From positions 10,903,454 to 10,967,453 of the forward strand of contig OZ024938.1 of assembly GCA_964017235.1 (NCBI GenBank): DNA of 64,000 nt, given 5' to 3'. The stretch comes from Sabellastarte sp. h YS-2021 (Eukaryota; Annelida; Polychaeta; Sabellida; Sabellidae). The notes beneath the pieces were generated by a model that ran no database searches, had not been told where the DNA came from, and worked only from the letters and a program-made list of their open reading frames with translations. Positions 34,249-46,733 of the stretch are shown one piece after another. The translations under genes were made by a program, and so were the position numbers. Each line of letters begins with the position of its first letter. Positions within the stretch are counted from its first letter, which is position 1.

Positions 34249-36179
34249 TGTGGCTCACGCTAGTAGACTGAAACCCCATTCGGCCTTGTTTATATTATGA
34301 AAATAATTCATGTTTAAAGCTATCTGAGTTGTAACAAATGGGTTATTTTTGGTAACAGACATAAAAAAACAATGTAAATACTTGATGTAAAAATACAAGC
34401 CTTCTGCATAATGGATAACCATATTATGTGTGAATGCGTGAAAAAATAGTGATTTTAGAATCCAGCATCCTACAATAATGTGAAAATATTCCCGCAAAGG
34501 AGTGTCACAGATCCCTTGTTTGTATGCATCAATCAATTATTAACTTGAATCTTTACACAAACATTATTGCTTTTTTTATAGCATGAGCATTGTTTATAAA
34601 TGTGAAAAGACTCGAGTAAAAGGATTGTCACTGATCCTTTGTTTGCCATTAACTTTTTACTGTAACATAATTATTGATTTAATTTTATTAATATTAGCAT
34701 AGTTATAAAACAACTGCTCTGTACAAATGTATCATAATTTCAGGACAATCAATAGTAAATACTTTTAACATTAAGAATCTCACCAAAGTTTACGTTCATC
34801 TTTATGTTTTATTTTCAGAGCAGAAAAAAATAGGCGGTCACAGATGAAACTTTTTTTATATCAAGGCAAGAAGTTGATCCATATATGTCAGATTTAGTGC
34901 AGTTACATAGTTTAAGTAGAAAAGGCATACGCATAATATTTTGCAGTCTTTTATTGTAGTAATAAATACCAATTGTAATGGCGTTTCTTAGAGGATATAC
35001 ACCTCAAATATACATATACATTTATATATTTCAAATAATGCCAGAGTGCCGTCAGTTGAAAGAAATATCCCTTTATTTTTACGAGGTGACACAAACAAGG
35101 GAGCTGCCGTATTGTTTTGAATGCATGATCACACTCATAAAAGTGGACAAATTTCCAAACGAGAAATTCGAAACGACACTTCCGTTTTTCAGCGGGCCGT
35201 TATTGGAGGTTTTACTCCCAGCTGATTCTATGCGCACAGATGGGTTTTCGTTCACTGCGCACTTCCGGTCTTTATTATATGTATTTCATTAAATTTAAGT
35301 ATGACTTTGTAATCATATTCCACAACAAACAAAGAATATACAAGACAATAAAAGAACAGCAAGAAAGTGAATTTAAGCCTGATGAAAGCAATGATTGTAA
35401 TTATTTTCTTTGTTGATATATTTTAATAAGTTATAAGTAACTGCTGCAATTATTTTCACTGATTTGTTAACGGCAACAGAGTTCCTTTGGTCTCAAAAAT
35501 GTACTTTACAAACTCATCCACTGGTAACACTGTGAAAATAATATTTTTATATTTGTAAAAAAAGTTTAAAAGGCCTTCATGCATTGCCAATCAGGTCAAG
35601 AGCCTTCTGCTGTAAAAAAGGTTGCAATGCTTTTTTCAGGTTTTTTCTGTTCTGTATTTGTTAGTTTGCCGTGTATTGTAATCTATATAATAAAAAATTT
35701 CCTTCTTCAGATTATATTGACAATTATAGCTCAAATGCATTAATATTTTAGGTTAATTTTTTTACAGATAATTGAAATATAAGGAAAGCCTAGTTGTCCT
35801 GTTCTTTAATGTCTCTCAGGTTAACTAATATTCATACTTTACATAATTTGGTGCACTGGCTGTGACTCTATTTCTCGAGTAAAACAATTAGTTTTCTTCA
35901 TGCTACAAAGTACCTGTCAGAACAAAATGGTGGTTGATGAAATGCCATTAAAATATTATACACAGTCAGGCCTAGTACAATGCATGAACATGAATTTTCT
36001 ATTTTGAAATGCACAAAATACACACATACAAAAATAGCCAGCCTTGGCCGGGCAAGAACCCCATCCAGCAGGTACAAGTAAATGGGAAACAACATTGAGA
36101 TTAGTGAAAATCTTATCAACAACTTCAGTTGTAAGACGTATACAGAACAAAGGAGACGTTGTCAGATGGAATATTCAAA
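34249..36179. other. Intergenic, no gene recognised
   Basis: AT-rich. The open stretch at 34978-35292 has no recognisable domain and begins in a TA-rich microsatellite-like tract. Nothing else is supported. Confidence 0.4.
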
Positions 36180-36545
36180 GGCCATGATTTCTTACAAGTA
36201 GTTTTCATATTGTGATGGCCTAAACACAATAATAACGGGGATATAAGGCCTTTTTTGGATGATGATCGTACATGACCTTAAAGCAGGGGTCAAAGATCAA
36301 TTTGACACTTGCAAAAGATTCACAGGCCATGATTTCCTATAAGTTGTGTTCATATTTGGAAGCCTTGGAATAAAAAATTATGAAGATATAAGAACGTTTT
36401 AGTGTGATGACCCCACTTAACTTTGAAGCAGGGGTCAGAGGTCAAATTTGACACTTGAAAAATAAATTCGTAGACAACGATTTCCTGTTAGTAGTTTACT
36501 CATTCCAAACCCATAAGACCAATGATAAGGGAGATATTAAAGATG
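36180..36545 (+). repeat. Tandem repeat of about 146 bp, 2.5 copies
   Basis: Copies start at about 36180, 36325 and 36472. Shared words are GGCCATGATTTC, TTCATAT, GGGGTCA(A/G)AG(A/G)TCAA and TTTGACACTTG. The sequence is imperfect and non-coding. Confidence 0.65.
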
Positions 36546-37110
36546 TGATATGGCAGCTATTTGTTTTCCAAGCAAGGCCAAAATTACTCAAACAAGTTTT
36601 CCTAGCTATTTACATTTTGTGCAAACTGCTGAAGCTAGCTGCAATATTTTAAGTTTTAGCACATTAATGATTAACTTTAACACATTAATAATTTTCAAAT
36701 GAATGGCAATGGCGGACATGTTTTTTTTTAAATGAGGACAAAAACTTTTACAGATATGTTTTCACTGCCATTAACATTCTCTGCTAACTTGGTGAAAATA
36801 TCTCCATAAGTGAATGAGATATAAAAATGGTTGATGTAAAAATGTGACAAATGCACACAATCAATGTTCCCTGTGGTAGATAAAAACACAATTGTTATAT
36901 GATCATTTTAATAGCACCCTTTTTCTATTGAAAAAATTAGGACACAAAAATCTTAAAAGTGTTCCCATAGCAATAGTTGTTGCCGTATACCCCCTATAAC
37001 CTAACCAGCTCTAGGTTCTTTGGGCTAAACATTTAGTGAAAATTTGGTCAAAATCCTGACATGGGTTTAGGCTGTGGACACACACAAGCCTTATGCCGAC
37101 AGCTGCTGCT
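36546..37110. other. Intergenic, no gene recognised
   Basis: AT-rich sequence with no supported feature. Confidence 0.4.
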
Positions 37111-37174
37111 GCCTTGGTGGTGTAGGGGACAACTGTAACCCCAGGCTTTATGGGCTGGGTTTAAACACCAAGGA
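37111..37174 (+). repeat. tRNA-like relic (SINE piece)
   Basis: Six base pairs of acceptor-like stem (CCTTGG near the 5' end with CCAAGG near the 3' end) enclose an A-box-like TGGTGTAGGGGAC and a T-arm-like GGGTTTAAACACC. At 64 nt it is short for a tRNA, and the anticodon arm is poor. Confidence 0.4.
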
Positions 37175-37600
37175 TTTCCTTGATTAAATTGCCTTCCCCC
37201 AACCCCCCAACCACACACACACAATCTTTGCTACAATCAATTATAGAAGTCTTTGTAATATCTCAGGAATAATACAAACGGCTACACATGCAGAAAGACA
37301 TACTCCCAGACATCTACATGAATTAAATAACAAAATCTGCGATTATTTGCTAATGCACTTGCCCCCGTGGATCATAACGGGAAAACTTTGGCCACATCCC
37401 GGAACCAATTATATGATTCATCAATTATGCTTACCATTCAGTTACCTATTTGATAAATAATTTATTTTGTTTAAAAATTTGATACAGTCAACAATGGTCA
37501 AAATGGCTAGTGCTAAGGAGTTTGTGCAGTCACCTTTGTTGTATTTCAGTATACGTGTTTTTTATGCAATTAATTGTTGCCTTTGGTACCATTTAATCCA

Positions 37601-38157
37601 GGGGCGGATTTCACAAAGGGATTTAAGTCCAGATTTAGATTTAAATCTAAGACTTTGGACTTAAATTTTGTCAAAAGAATGTTAAGTCTGTGGTCTTAGA
37701 CTTAGCGGATTTCACAGTGGACTTAACTTTAAGTCTGAGAGGTAGTGGGCTTAAATTTTGTAAAGAGGACTTAAATATGGCCACCATAAACTTTTCTCCA
37801 CTTCAGAATTTGAAATGGCTGTAAATAAATTATACTTATACAGAATAACTCACTAAAGTAGTGTTTGGAAAGTTTATATGTGGTAACAAGATTTATCATT
37901 TCAAAACTGCTCTTATCCTTAGATAAAATACATCAAATAAAGAATATGTGGCACCAATATTATATTTTGAATAAATACAAAAGGTCACATGACACAGAAA
38001 ACCAATGTGGTTATTTGATAAGCTTGGACTTAGCTAAGTCACCCTTTGTGAAACTCATTTTAAGTCCCAGACCTAGCTAAGACCAAAGTCTTAGATTTAA
38101 GTCCCTGACTTAGCCAATAAAGGGACTTAGTTTAAGTCCTTTAGTCAAATCGGCCCC
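37601..38157. repeat. Palindromic MITE of the ACTTAAG family, fullest copy
   Basis: The ends are GGGGCGGATTTCACAAAGG and, inverted, GGGGCCGATTTGACTAAAGG. Subterminal regions are packed with TTAAGTC/GACTTAA words that can fold back. The middle includes CTTCAGAATTTGAAATGGCTG and GGTCACATGACACAGAAAA. A CAG or CCAG flank may be the target duplication. It is non-coding. Confidence 0.7.
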
Positions 38158-38569
38158 AGTTGTGATAAAGATTAAACTGAAATATATTAGTTATCACAGA
38201 TTTAATTGTATGAACCTTGTAAATGAATGATGTCATTGTGATTTATTTTGGGGTCATATTCTAATCCTTAGAACAGTACATCAGTGCATTATGAGATTAT
38301 TCCAAATAGGGAGTTTTGTCACAATAGTGGTTTTGTATTGAAATAGTATGGGGATCCCATGGTGTAAAATTAGATGAATTGAGAAACCTGTACAGTACAT
38401 AATCATATTGAAAATGCTGTAGATTGCTATAACTTCAAACAGGCATGTGCTTTAACTACGTTTAAAGTATCAATTTTAGTTTTAAAAAATATTTTAAAAT
38501 CTGCTTTATAAGACCTTCTCTCACCAGACCATATGTTGTGTATGTTATCAGGACTGATTATACATATTG

Positions 38570-39300
38570 AGAGCTGAGTTACATGGACTCAGTCCAGGAA
38601 TGCTACAGAATAGTACAGTGTGTTGAATACAGTTATACAGATTTCAAGCCCAAAGGGACAATACATTAATAAGAGACTCATAGGACAATACATGCCGTGG
38701 ACAATTTCAGTATGTGCTATGTGTATTAACCTATGTGTATTAAATGGAAGTCGGTTTGGGCCCAAAACATTAACTGTAATTGTATATAACTGATGACTTT
38801 GTTGTTTATTTTAATAAATTTAATGTAAGATTACATTCAGTGCAGTTTTACTTATTCCCAAATTAAGTCACTGAGGCTCAAATACAACAAGTATTTATTG
38901 AGGTTCCAAAGGGCTTTTTTTTAAAAGATATATTAATGCAGAGAGTCAAGATCTTCAGTCAGAGGTGAAAGGGTCAACGTGTAAACCTGAATGAATGCTT
39001 ATTGTTGAAGTGTTAGTTGATAAAGATCTCTTTGATGTGTATGAAGCTCTTTCTATGGAACCTTCTAGGCACATTGAGATTATGTGATTAGAATTTGAAA
39101 AAGAGTTAAAACTCAAAGAATTTGAAGCCAGAGATATAGAGCTCAAAGCTCAAAAGTTTAAAGAAGAGCTTCAAGCTCAACAATAAAAAGAAGAGCTTGA
39201 AGCTCAACATCAATGATAAAAAAAGAAAAGCCTGAAGCTCTTGCTCAACAACCAAAAGAAGAGCTGCTAGCACTTCAATGTTAATACACAATCGCTTTAC
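38570..39300 (+). mobile_element. Possible LTR-retroelement relic (LTR end and gag-like piece)
   Basis: AT-rich sequence with an AATAAA-type signal (about 38812) ends near CAAATACAACA. A TTGAGGTTCC segment resembling a primer-binding site follows, then at 39085-39185 a Lys/Glu-rich coiled-coil-like stretch (FEKELKLKEFEARDIELKAQ) of the kind found in Gypsy gag proteins. No pol or second LTR was found. It is old and heavily broken. Confidence 0.3.
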
Positions 39301-41628
39301 TATAAACTACTTTCCCCAGTTAACTTGGTTAATCTAATCTAATGAGAACTCCATCGTGCAACCGACTCTAAGGCACAACTATACGTGAACATATTGCATA
39401 AGAGTTGATTCATTAATATAACCAGATCATACTAGAGAATCCATATGGAGATGGGGTGGCTAAGGGTCTGGTTCCATATTCAAGGAGTGTCATTCCAGAT
39501 TCCCGTGACTAAAATGACCAAAAGAACCAAAAAAGAAATGGCAGGAAAATCAAACTGCTTCCCAAACATCCCATTCTTAATCCAGATTATACAATTTGTT
39601 GGAGGTCCATCCCAATTTATGCTGATTGTAGTTGCTATTCTCCATGATTTTGTTCCTAGCCTATTCATTCATCCCAATCTCAAAACAAATGTAACAGCAT
39701 TGTCATAGATGCTAAAGCTATCCGATAGATTGTAATGGCCAAGGGATCTCATGGATCCAGGTCCCAACCTACCGACAAATTGGCAAGAAACAGTGCAGAT
39801 CGAGAAATGACACAGAAATTTCTATTGCCTAACCAAGTATGTATAAACCCTAATTTGTAGCAGCAAACAAATTGTGAGAATATAGAAATGCAACAAACAT
39901 GTAACATGAATAATTAACATGAGGAGATAATCTTTTTCATTAGATTTAGAAACATGCAGTGTGATACTGTTGGATCAACAGGAGAGAAAAGTAGTCAACC
40001 ATAAGGTTTGGACTTGAGGCAGGCAAAGCAGCAAAAATCACAAAAGAAATCAAAGACAAAATATTCCCCCTCAATCCCCACCGCTAGAGGTTTAGAGGGC
40101 ACTAGCAAAGAGTACATCGCCTGTCCACTGGGTTCCCTCCGGGGTTCAAAGGAGAGACAGCCACAGATGCTCAACATCATTACTACCAGAGTTGAGGAAC
40201 TGGTAGGAACAGACCTTATAATTTTCCCAGGATGATCACTAAATAAGAATAAAGATTGGAGACACACGTCATGATGGTTAGCAGGACACAGGTGTAGGAA
40301 CTGGGGGCTATGAGAAGTTTGTCTAGCTCTTGGTATTGGGGAAATCTCATGGTAAATTTCGAATGTTAATCACTAATTTATGTGTATGTTAACAGGTAGT
40401 TGAAGTCCTGTATGCAAATTTTACTTTGCCACGTCTAGTTTAACTGATTGGCCTACATGGCCCCTGTGTGAAGTAACTTTATTGGGCATCATGTATGAAG
40501 TACTCTGTTATTGTCCTTAATATGTCATAACATAACGCTCCAGTGCAAGACTGTACACTAATGTTAAATGTGTGAATGTACAGTCACTTAATATAGGAGA
40601 CAGCTAATTAACATTGGCTCAGCTTATATTGATTTTTACGTATTTAAAATTTTACCATTATTTTAGTATCTTGGTGGTTAATCCAACTGTAAATTTTCTG
40701 CCTTTCAAATAAGGCTAGCCAATTCTTGCCATGGCCTATAATTCTTAGTCTTCACTTTTTCCATTAATTTATAATAATTGTTGAACACAGATGTTATTAT
40801 CAACATAAAATACACTTGAATGTGAGGATTCTAAAATTAAATTGAGTTTTTGCTGGTTAAACTTATAGTTACAACTTGCGTATATGTCACTGTATTATTC
40901 AGCCTAGTCTTACTGTGTTACTAACTGTGATATTTTAATCCCCAATGGACTGACCAATGGACTTTGTTAAGAGGATCTTTTTCTTAAACATTTTAAGTAA
41001 ACTTTAATAGTTTTATTCATTATGGCAATAACCTGCTCACATTTATATGTTAATTACAAATGTTCAGAGACATTCTTAACATATCTACTTCTCTCAAATT
41101 AAGGCCACCTTAAACTTAAATTTACACTTGACTTAAACTAATTTCTATTTATTCATTATGTAACTCATTGTTCGCCTTTAGGTGGCCTTAACTTCATCAT
41201 CTCTTAGACTTTGTGTACATCTCCTTACATCTCTTTCATTACAACTCCTTGCAACACCCACAGCTAAGGCAATGATCCTGCAAATTTGGTGAACCTAGCT
41301 GCTGTAGTTTTTCTCTGAGTGCATTAACGTCGAAAACCTCTCTACGTGTGGCGGTGCAGCAACGCTGGATACAATTAACAAAAAATAATTTATAATAATT
41401 GTGAATCACACAAAATGGGTGTACAGGAATACCCAGCGAATGCCTGTAGCATGAGAGATGATCTATCTTGAGATATGTTGGTGTCGAGTCAGCGCAATCT
41501 AGCTCCTTCGGTCCTCGCCCCCCCAACTAAAATTTGCTTCCTACGCCCCTGTAGGAGGGTGGAGCCATGGCCAGGATCAAAAGTCATGCAGGGTAGGTGA
41601 CATATCAAACATGTTTGATCATTTTTTG
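39301..41628. other. Intergenic, no gene recognised
   Basis: No supported gene. Near 41541-41553 is CTACGCCCCTG, the inverted form of the CAGGGGCGTAG end common on hAT/P-like MITEs. The open minus-strand stretch ending there (41239-41526) may be internal to such an element. The other end was not found. Confidence 0.35.
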
Positions 41629-41750
41629 ATCCACCATGACAAGCCGGGAAACTACAACCAATGCTAACTCACTATGAAAACACTGACCATGGAAAAATCC
41701 ATAGTTACTCACAAGACAGCCCCAGAGGAACACTCCCATTAACTTCTATC
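41629..41750 (-). repeat. Partial copy of the GTGTTCCACTGG foldback family
   Basis: The reverse complement reads GTGTTCCTCTGGGGCTG, then GTAACTATGGATTTTTCCATGG and TTAGCATTGGTTGTAGTTTCC. It matches, in order, the left arm at 23121-23215. Only this arm is visible. Confidence 0.6.
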
Positions 41751-41759
41751 CAAAATATA

Positions 41760-41955
41760 CAATTGGTGACATCATATATCGTTCATTTGACATATATTAT
41801 CTAACGATAAACACTGTTTTGAAATGGAAAACCTTTTTACTATATAAAACTTTCCAAAAACTACTTTAGTGAGGTGTTCTGTGTATTTATTCTTTATTTA
41901 CAGCCATTTGAAATTTTAAAGTAGAGAAAACATATGCACCCCTGTTTCCCCAGGC
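41760..41955 (-). repeat. Partial ACTTAAG-family MITE
   Basis: The reverse complement of about 41815-41940 matches the middle of the 37601-38157 element: TTCAAATGGCTGTAAATAAA, CACCTCACTAAAGTAGT and TTTGGAAAGTTTTATATAG. The terminal repeats are not seen. Confidence 0.6.
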
Positions 41956-42529
41956 AACAGTTGAAAAAAGATACATGAGGTACGTACAAAACACCCATTC
42001 CTAGTGATGCCCATTGGAGCTAAACATCATTGTCCAACTCCATGGAAGTTTTTTCGGGCCTTCTGCACAAAATGGTTTTATAATGCTTGGATGTTCATGC
42101 TGTGAATAAAACCACATAGGTAAGTGGACACATTTCTCTTCATATTAGATAAAGGGTTTATATATTTGCCCATCCAGTATATTCATAAAGGACTACATTA
42201 TGAGTAACTGAAGTGGTGTATAAAAACTAGTTTGTAAATGATGCTTAATAGTTTTTCTGCCTTGAATTCCACTGGGGTGTGATAATTTACAGAAATAGAA
42301 TATTGAGGCACTTACTGTATTCAGTCTGTGTTATTAAATATTTAAGGACATGTTTAAAACAGTCATCAAAGTTTTTTTAACGTTTGCCATTTATCAGGTT
42401 CAGCCTTTGCATGTGTTGATCACAAATGCAACAAAAAATGTTGCAAACATCCAAAGTGAAGGTTAACTTTAAAAATGGTTAAAAATATATTGTAATTTTC
42501 AACATAAAACATTCGTAATTTCACAAGAA

Positions 42530-45500
42530 ATGCATATCCTTAAGAAAAACTGGAACAACTCGTGGTTGTTATGCACTGTCTATATATTTCATCAGTATGT
42601 CAAAGGTAAGACAATTTTGTTATATATCTTATTTTTGGAAATGTCAACAATGTGTATACTTAAAACAAGAGGACTCATAGGGCAAATACCTAGGCCATAA
42701 CACATAATAATAAATAAATATAAATATCTGGACCTTGAAATCTGAACCAGATCAGTCTCAACATGTAATGGGATCTAGGTTGGAGCAGGACCTTTCTTCT
42801 CAATTTTCATGAGGATCCAACCAGTGCTGTGTTAGGTAATCCTGACAATAAACATATATGAATAGATTTATATATGTATATAGGTATGATTTTTAAAAAT
42901 AAAATGGCTCAATAATAAGTAAATGGAAAATTTGGATCTTTGATAGTTTTTAGTACCCAGGCAGTGACCCTCCAAATTTGACAGAATCTAAGTTGGACCA
43001 AGACCCATCCTTTCATTTTTGTTCATGATGATCCAACCAGCAATATCTGTGTAATCCTGCTAACAAGCAAACAAAACCAAATAGACAAACAGAAAAATAA
43101 ATGGCATAAGGCATGAATTTAATACATCTTTGGAGGAGGTAATTGAGGTAGATGAGGTAGATAAAATAAAACTAGTGCCAGCATAGCAATCACTTAGGGC
43201 TATATCTATATTTCATGTTAACTGTCCATCCTTATTAAATCTGTCATTTCAGATTTGGTATGCACAGATTTTCAAATTTCAACATTAATATATGACAAAA
43301 GATCATATATACATATGTTTTCTACAAATATTAGTTGAGTTTAAGGTTGCCTAAGACTCTTTTAATAATTTTTTTCAGTGATTAGGATGTTTGGCATCTA
43401 ATCACAAGCTGTCATCTCTCATCATGTGCGACTCGTATAAGTGGCTATGCTAAGAGCCTGTTCCAATGTATCACTAGTTGTTGAACAGCATGTAAAATTT
43501 CACTTACATCCCATCGCACGTGTATACACATGTAAGTGTGCTGTAAATATTGTTGAAAATCTTAACTAAAGCTTCTCTTACATCCCATCATACGTGGATA
43601 CACACGTAAGTGTGCTGCAAATATTGGGGAAAAATATGAACGTAGCCTGGTAGTAGGGTAGCAGAGATTTGCACGTGCAAACAAGGTATATTTTCCCAAC
43701 AAGAGTGTCACTACTTGAAGATCAAAGAACAGACTGCTACTGGCTACAGGTCGTACAGTGGGTTTATGTACATGCAAGGTACACGTGAGTGTACCTTACA
43801 GCATATGAAAACAATGTAAGTAAATAGGGAGAACCTACAACACTAGTAAGGAGAATGCACGTGCCTAAGTCTCCCTTAAGTTACCCTTGAGATATGGATG
43901 TATTTGTAGCCATGCTGCGAGCACGCAGAGAATAATGTGCATGTGTCTGCAGATTTTTATCTGTTATAAAATCACAAGTGTGGCTTAAGTGTCCCTTGCA
44001 AATCGGCCAATTTTTCTCTGTAACCAGGACGTACGTGCACATACAATGGGATGTAAGAGAGGCTTAATGCACCAACTTTGAACATTGTAGCTTTTCCTAC
44101 GGAGTTCAGGATGATTTTTTTATAATTTAAATATCATTTCATCGATCTGGTATATCTCTTACCAGAGGATGAATTTTAACTTTATGCGACGGTCACATTA
44201 AATTGTGTTTGCAATATCCATATTATGAAATTTTCAGCAAATATATTCCTGTTAGAAAGATATGATATATCATCTGACACCACAGACATTACTGCTGCAC
44301 CTGTGGATGACTGTCATGGTCAGACCAAGCACTACTACTTTGGAGATGTTGATGGAGATAACCATACAGATCTCATCTGCCATGACTTTGTCACTGGAGT
44401 TATAAAAATATGTACATCATTACATCCTTTAAAGACATGTGTCTTTTCTGAATATTCACCATTTTGTTATGAAGAAGGGACATATATGAAAACCCTTTCA
44501 GTGGGATGGTTTCAGTCTTCAATAAAGCATGACATATTTTTATGTCTGGTTCACAACACTGGCAATTATGTTATACGTGATCTGCTGGATTGGAACATAA
44601 ATTCAGCCCATGAACTTAACAAGTCCTTTTGTGTAAATGACCGGTTTATTTTGGGAGACTTTCACCACGATGGGATACCAGATTTAGCTTGCCATGTAAG
44701 CAGTATACCTTCCATATATGTCCTTCCAAGCAATGATGATGGGTCATTTGATCCTGAAATTTTCTATCCTCTTCAAAATTCTTGGTGTTACCTCAATGAT
44801 GAACTGTTCCTGACAGGAGACTTTAATGGTGATGGAAAGCTAGACTTGCTTTGTCTAGTCATATGGAGTGATGATATTTATGTTTTGTTGGCTGAGAATG
44901 ATGGGTCTTACATATACTGGAATTTCAGGCATAAGGCAGATGCAGGGTTTTGTACAGTGGCCCATTCCACAGACATAGAACTGAAAATTGGGGATTTAAA
45001 TACAGATGGGAAGGATGATGTCATCTGTCAAAATATGTTGACGGGTGAAATCAAAATTACATATGCATCAACTGGTAGGTAGCTGCTATTTTTAATGGCA
45101 CCAAATGTCATACCATAAAGAAATATTTGCTTAATTAATATTGTTATTATTATTATTGTGTATTGATAGTCAGTGCAATATCTCTATATACTACAGCACT
45201 TGGAGTGCTATTAAACCCATCCGACTGCACAAGTACAGCCCAAGCTGTCCGATAACGCCATTCCCCGTATTGAAAGACAGACGCTCAAGGATAACCATTT
45301 ATCAACGTCCTTAAACATGGGTATGATACATAGATATTGAGTGATTATCAAGGATATTACTTATATATAGCAAACATGATTCAAAACTGATATTCTGAAA
45401 TATTTCATCTTATGAATCTACATCTAATTGATTCTATGAACTCTGATTTTGATTTGTGGTAAGACCAAATAACACTGTCCTTCTTGCAAAATTCTGGCCA

Positions 45501-46733
45501 TTGAAACACAACACAGAATTTGGCTTTCCCATCCTTAACTTAGAAATCTAAAACACTGGGATATAATTTAAGTTTAAAAAGGTGTGGCTAAGGAGTAAAC
45601 ACAAACCCCATAAAGGTTGTACAAACAAATGCTGAGATGAAATCATCAAACGATAAAGAGAATTTCTAACATACATTTGAATCATGAAGGAATAGACCGG
45701 GTTTGTTTTTCCTGGGATACAGTATTAGCACACATATCAAATATAAGTGGTGACTTAAAGAAAGACTCAAGAGAAAACTAATGCACAGACATTGCGGTGG
45801 CTCAAAATGAGTCTGTCTGTTTCTGTAGGACTGGACAGGTATGTCTGGAGCCCGAAAAAGTATTGCATGTAAAGCGTAACCACATTATGGTTAAGGGTAA
45901 TTTATAGAGATGCTTCACTGATCCTATTAATTTAAGTTTGTTTGGTATTAAGTTAGTCAGACTGGTTTGATCCCATCTCATTCCGAAGGCTTGGCATGTC
46001 ATTCCCACGACTTAATATCTCATGCCCACAGCTTGGCATCTTGTGGTAATGACCTGCTAACTTGTTCTTAAAATATTGCCAGGTTATATCAATATCAATG
46101 GAAAGACGGTGATCGGAAAAGTTATTACATGTAAAACGTAACCACAGGATGGTTAAGGGTAATTTCTAGAGATGTTTCACTGACCCTATAGGTATTTTAA
46201 CCTATTAAGTTAAGTCAGTTTGGTATTAAGCTAGTCAGACTGGTGTGATGCCATCTCATTACCATGACTTTGCATGTCATTCCCATGACTTAGTATCTCA
46301 TGCCCACAACTTAGTATCTTATGGGGATGTCCAGCTAACTCTTAGGGAGGAATTAAAACGTTGTGGTAACGAGAATAACAAAAAATAATAGCAGAGGAGT
46401 CCTATGACCCTTCCTGGGCTCCGTAATATTCAGTTTCTTATGGAATATAATGCAAGATGATGCCTGATTGCATTTAATTGCTTGTTGTCCTTTGTTTCAG
46501 AGGGGGATACGTCCACACAGACGAACAAAATAATTCCCATGTTTTTGTCAGAGACATGAAATAATTTGTTTGTTAAAGGCTTCAGTTAGCATTGTCCTTT
46601 TTGTTTTCTTTTTTAGGAGCAGATATATTTCCACAGTCAAACAAAATAATAGAGTTTTGTTCCCGACCTTCAGAAAAGTTATTTCTTGTTAAAGGTATTG
46701 TAGACAGGTCAGCATTGCTCATATGCATGACAG
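42530..46733 (+). CDS. Secreted FG-GAP/VCBS-repeat protein, paralog B
   Basis: Exon model by eye: 42530-42605 (76 nt), 44238-45074 (837 nt), 46617-46733 (117 nt). GT-AG borders and phase 1 are the same as in paralog A. Exon 1 encodes a signal-peptide-like MHILKKNWNNSWLLCTVYIF. Exon 2 carries five repeats with GDVDGDNHTDLICHD, a degenerate VGWFQSSIKHDIFLCL, GDFHHDGIPDLACHV, GDFNGDGKLDLLCLV and GDLNTDGKDDVICQN. Exon 3 gives GADIFPQSNKIIEF and a closing LLICMTG. By eye it is roughly two-thirds identical to A. Repeats inserted into intron 1 and intron 2 make the gene longer. A decayed second copy of exon 3 lies 116 bp upstream of the intact one. Continuation past 46733 is likely but not resolved (a small exon near 47060-47072 is possible). 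It could be active or a recent pseudogene. The three exons are open. Confidence 0.7.
42690..43105 (+). repeat. Two copies of the AATAAGTAAATGG dispersed family, in intron 1 of FG-GAP gene B
   Basis: Each unit runs from AATAATAA(A/G)TAAATGGAAA through ATCTAAGTTGGA.CAAGACCCATC and GATCCAACCAG to TAATCCTGCTAACAAACAAA. The units are at about 42700-42860 and 42905-43105. Other copies are at about 6008-6150, 27186-27350, 48680-48850 and 62738-62900, all in the same orientation. Confidence 0.65.
43571..44063. repeat. MITE in intron 1 of FG-GAP gene B, with duplicated left end
   Basis: Terminal inverted repeats are GCTTCTCTTACATCCCAT and ATGGGATGTAAGAGAGGC. Inside are many CACGTG-like and ACGTAAGTGTG words. 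A second copy of the left terminus (CACTTACATCCCATCGCACGTG, extending to AAATATTGTTGAAAA) lies just outside at about 43498-43560. Confidence 0.65.
45195..45305 (+). repeat. Dispersed repeat shared with 17065-17180
   Basis: The second copy of the repeat lies in intron 2 of FG-GAP gene B. See the entry at 17065 for the shared words. Confidence 0.5.
45854..46340 (+). repeat. Direct duplication in intron 2 of FG-GAP gene B
   Basis: 45854-46062 and 46115-46340 share GAAAAGT(A/T)ATT(A/G)CATGTAAA, ATGGTTAAGGGTAATTT, TTTGGTATTAAG(T/C)TAGTCAGACTGG and CATGTCATTCCCA(C/T)GACTTA, in order. They differ by small indels. Confidence 0.75.
46501..46600 (+). pseudogene. Decayed duplicate of exon 3 of FG-GAP gene B
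   Basis: After an acceptor-like TTTGTTTCAG (to 46500) the frame reads GDTSTQTNKIIPMFLSET and then TGA (46557-46559). This parallels GHIFSQTNKIINDFCSKPSE in gene A and ADIFPQSNKIIEFCSRPSE in the intact exon. The next words (TTTGTTTGTTAAAGG) also match. It lies about 116 bp upstream of the intact exon. The stop makes it a relic, or a poison exon if it is ever included. Confidence 0.65.

Noticed and set aside
37111-37174. Functional tRNA gene
   Set aside because: Too short, with a poor anticodon arm and no terminator run. A SINE piece fits better.
41239-41526. Minus-strand frame of 95 codons with many Cys
   Set aside because: It ends at a CAGGGGCGTAG-type MITE terminus and shows no domain. It is probably transposon internal sequence.
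43562-43777. Minus-strand frame of 71 codons
   Set aside because: Lies across the left end of a MITE and has no protein-like features.
44225-44237. ATG directly before the large exon of FG-GAP gene B as a start
   Set aside because: An AG acceptor at 44236-44237 and a matching signal-peptide exon at 42530 give a better model, parallel to paralog A.
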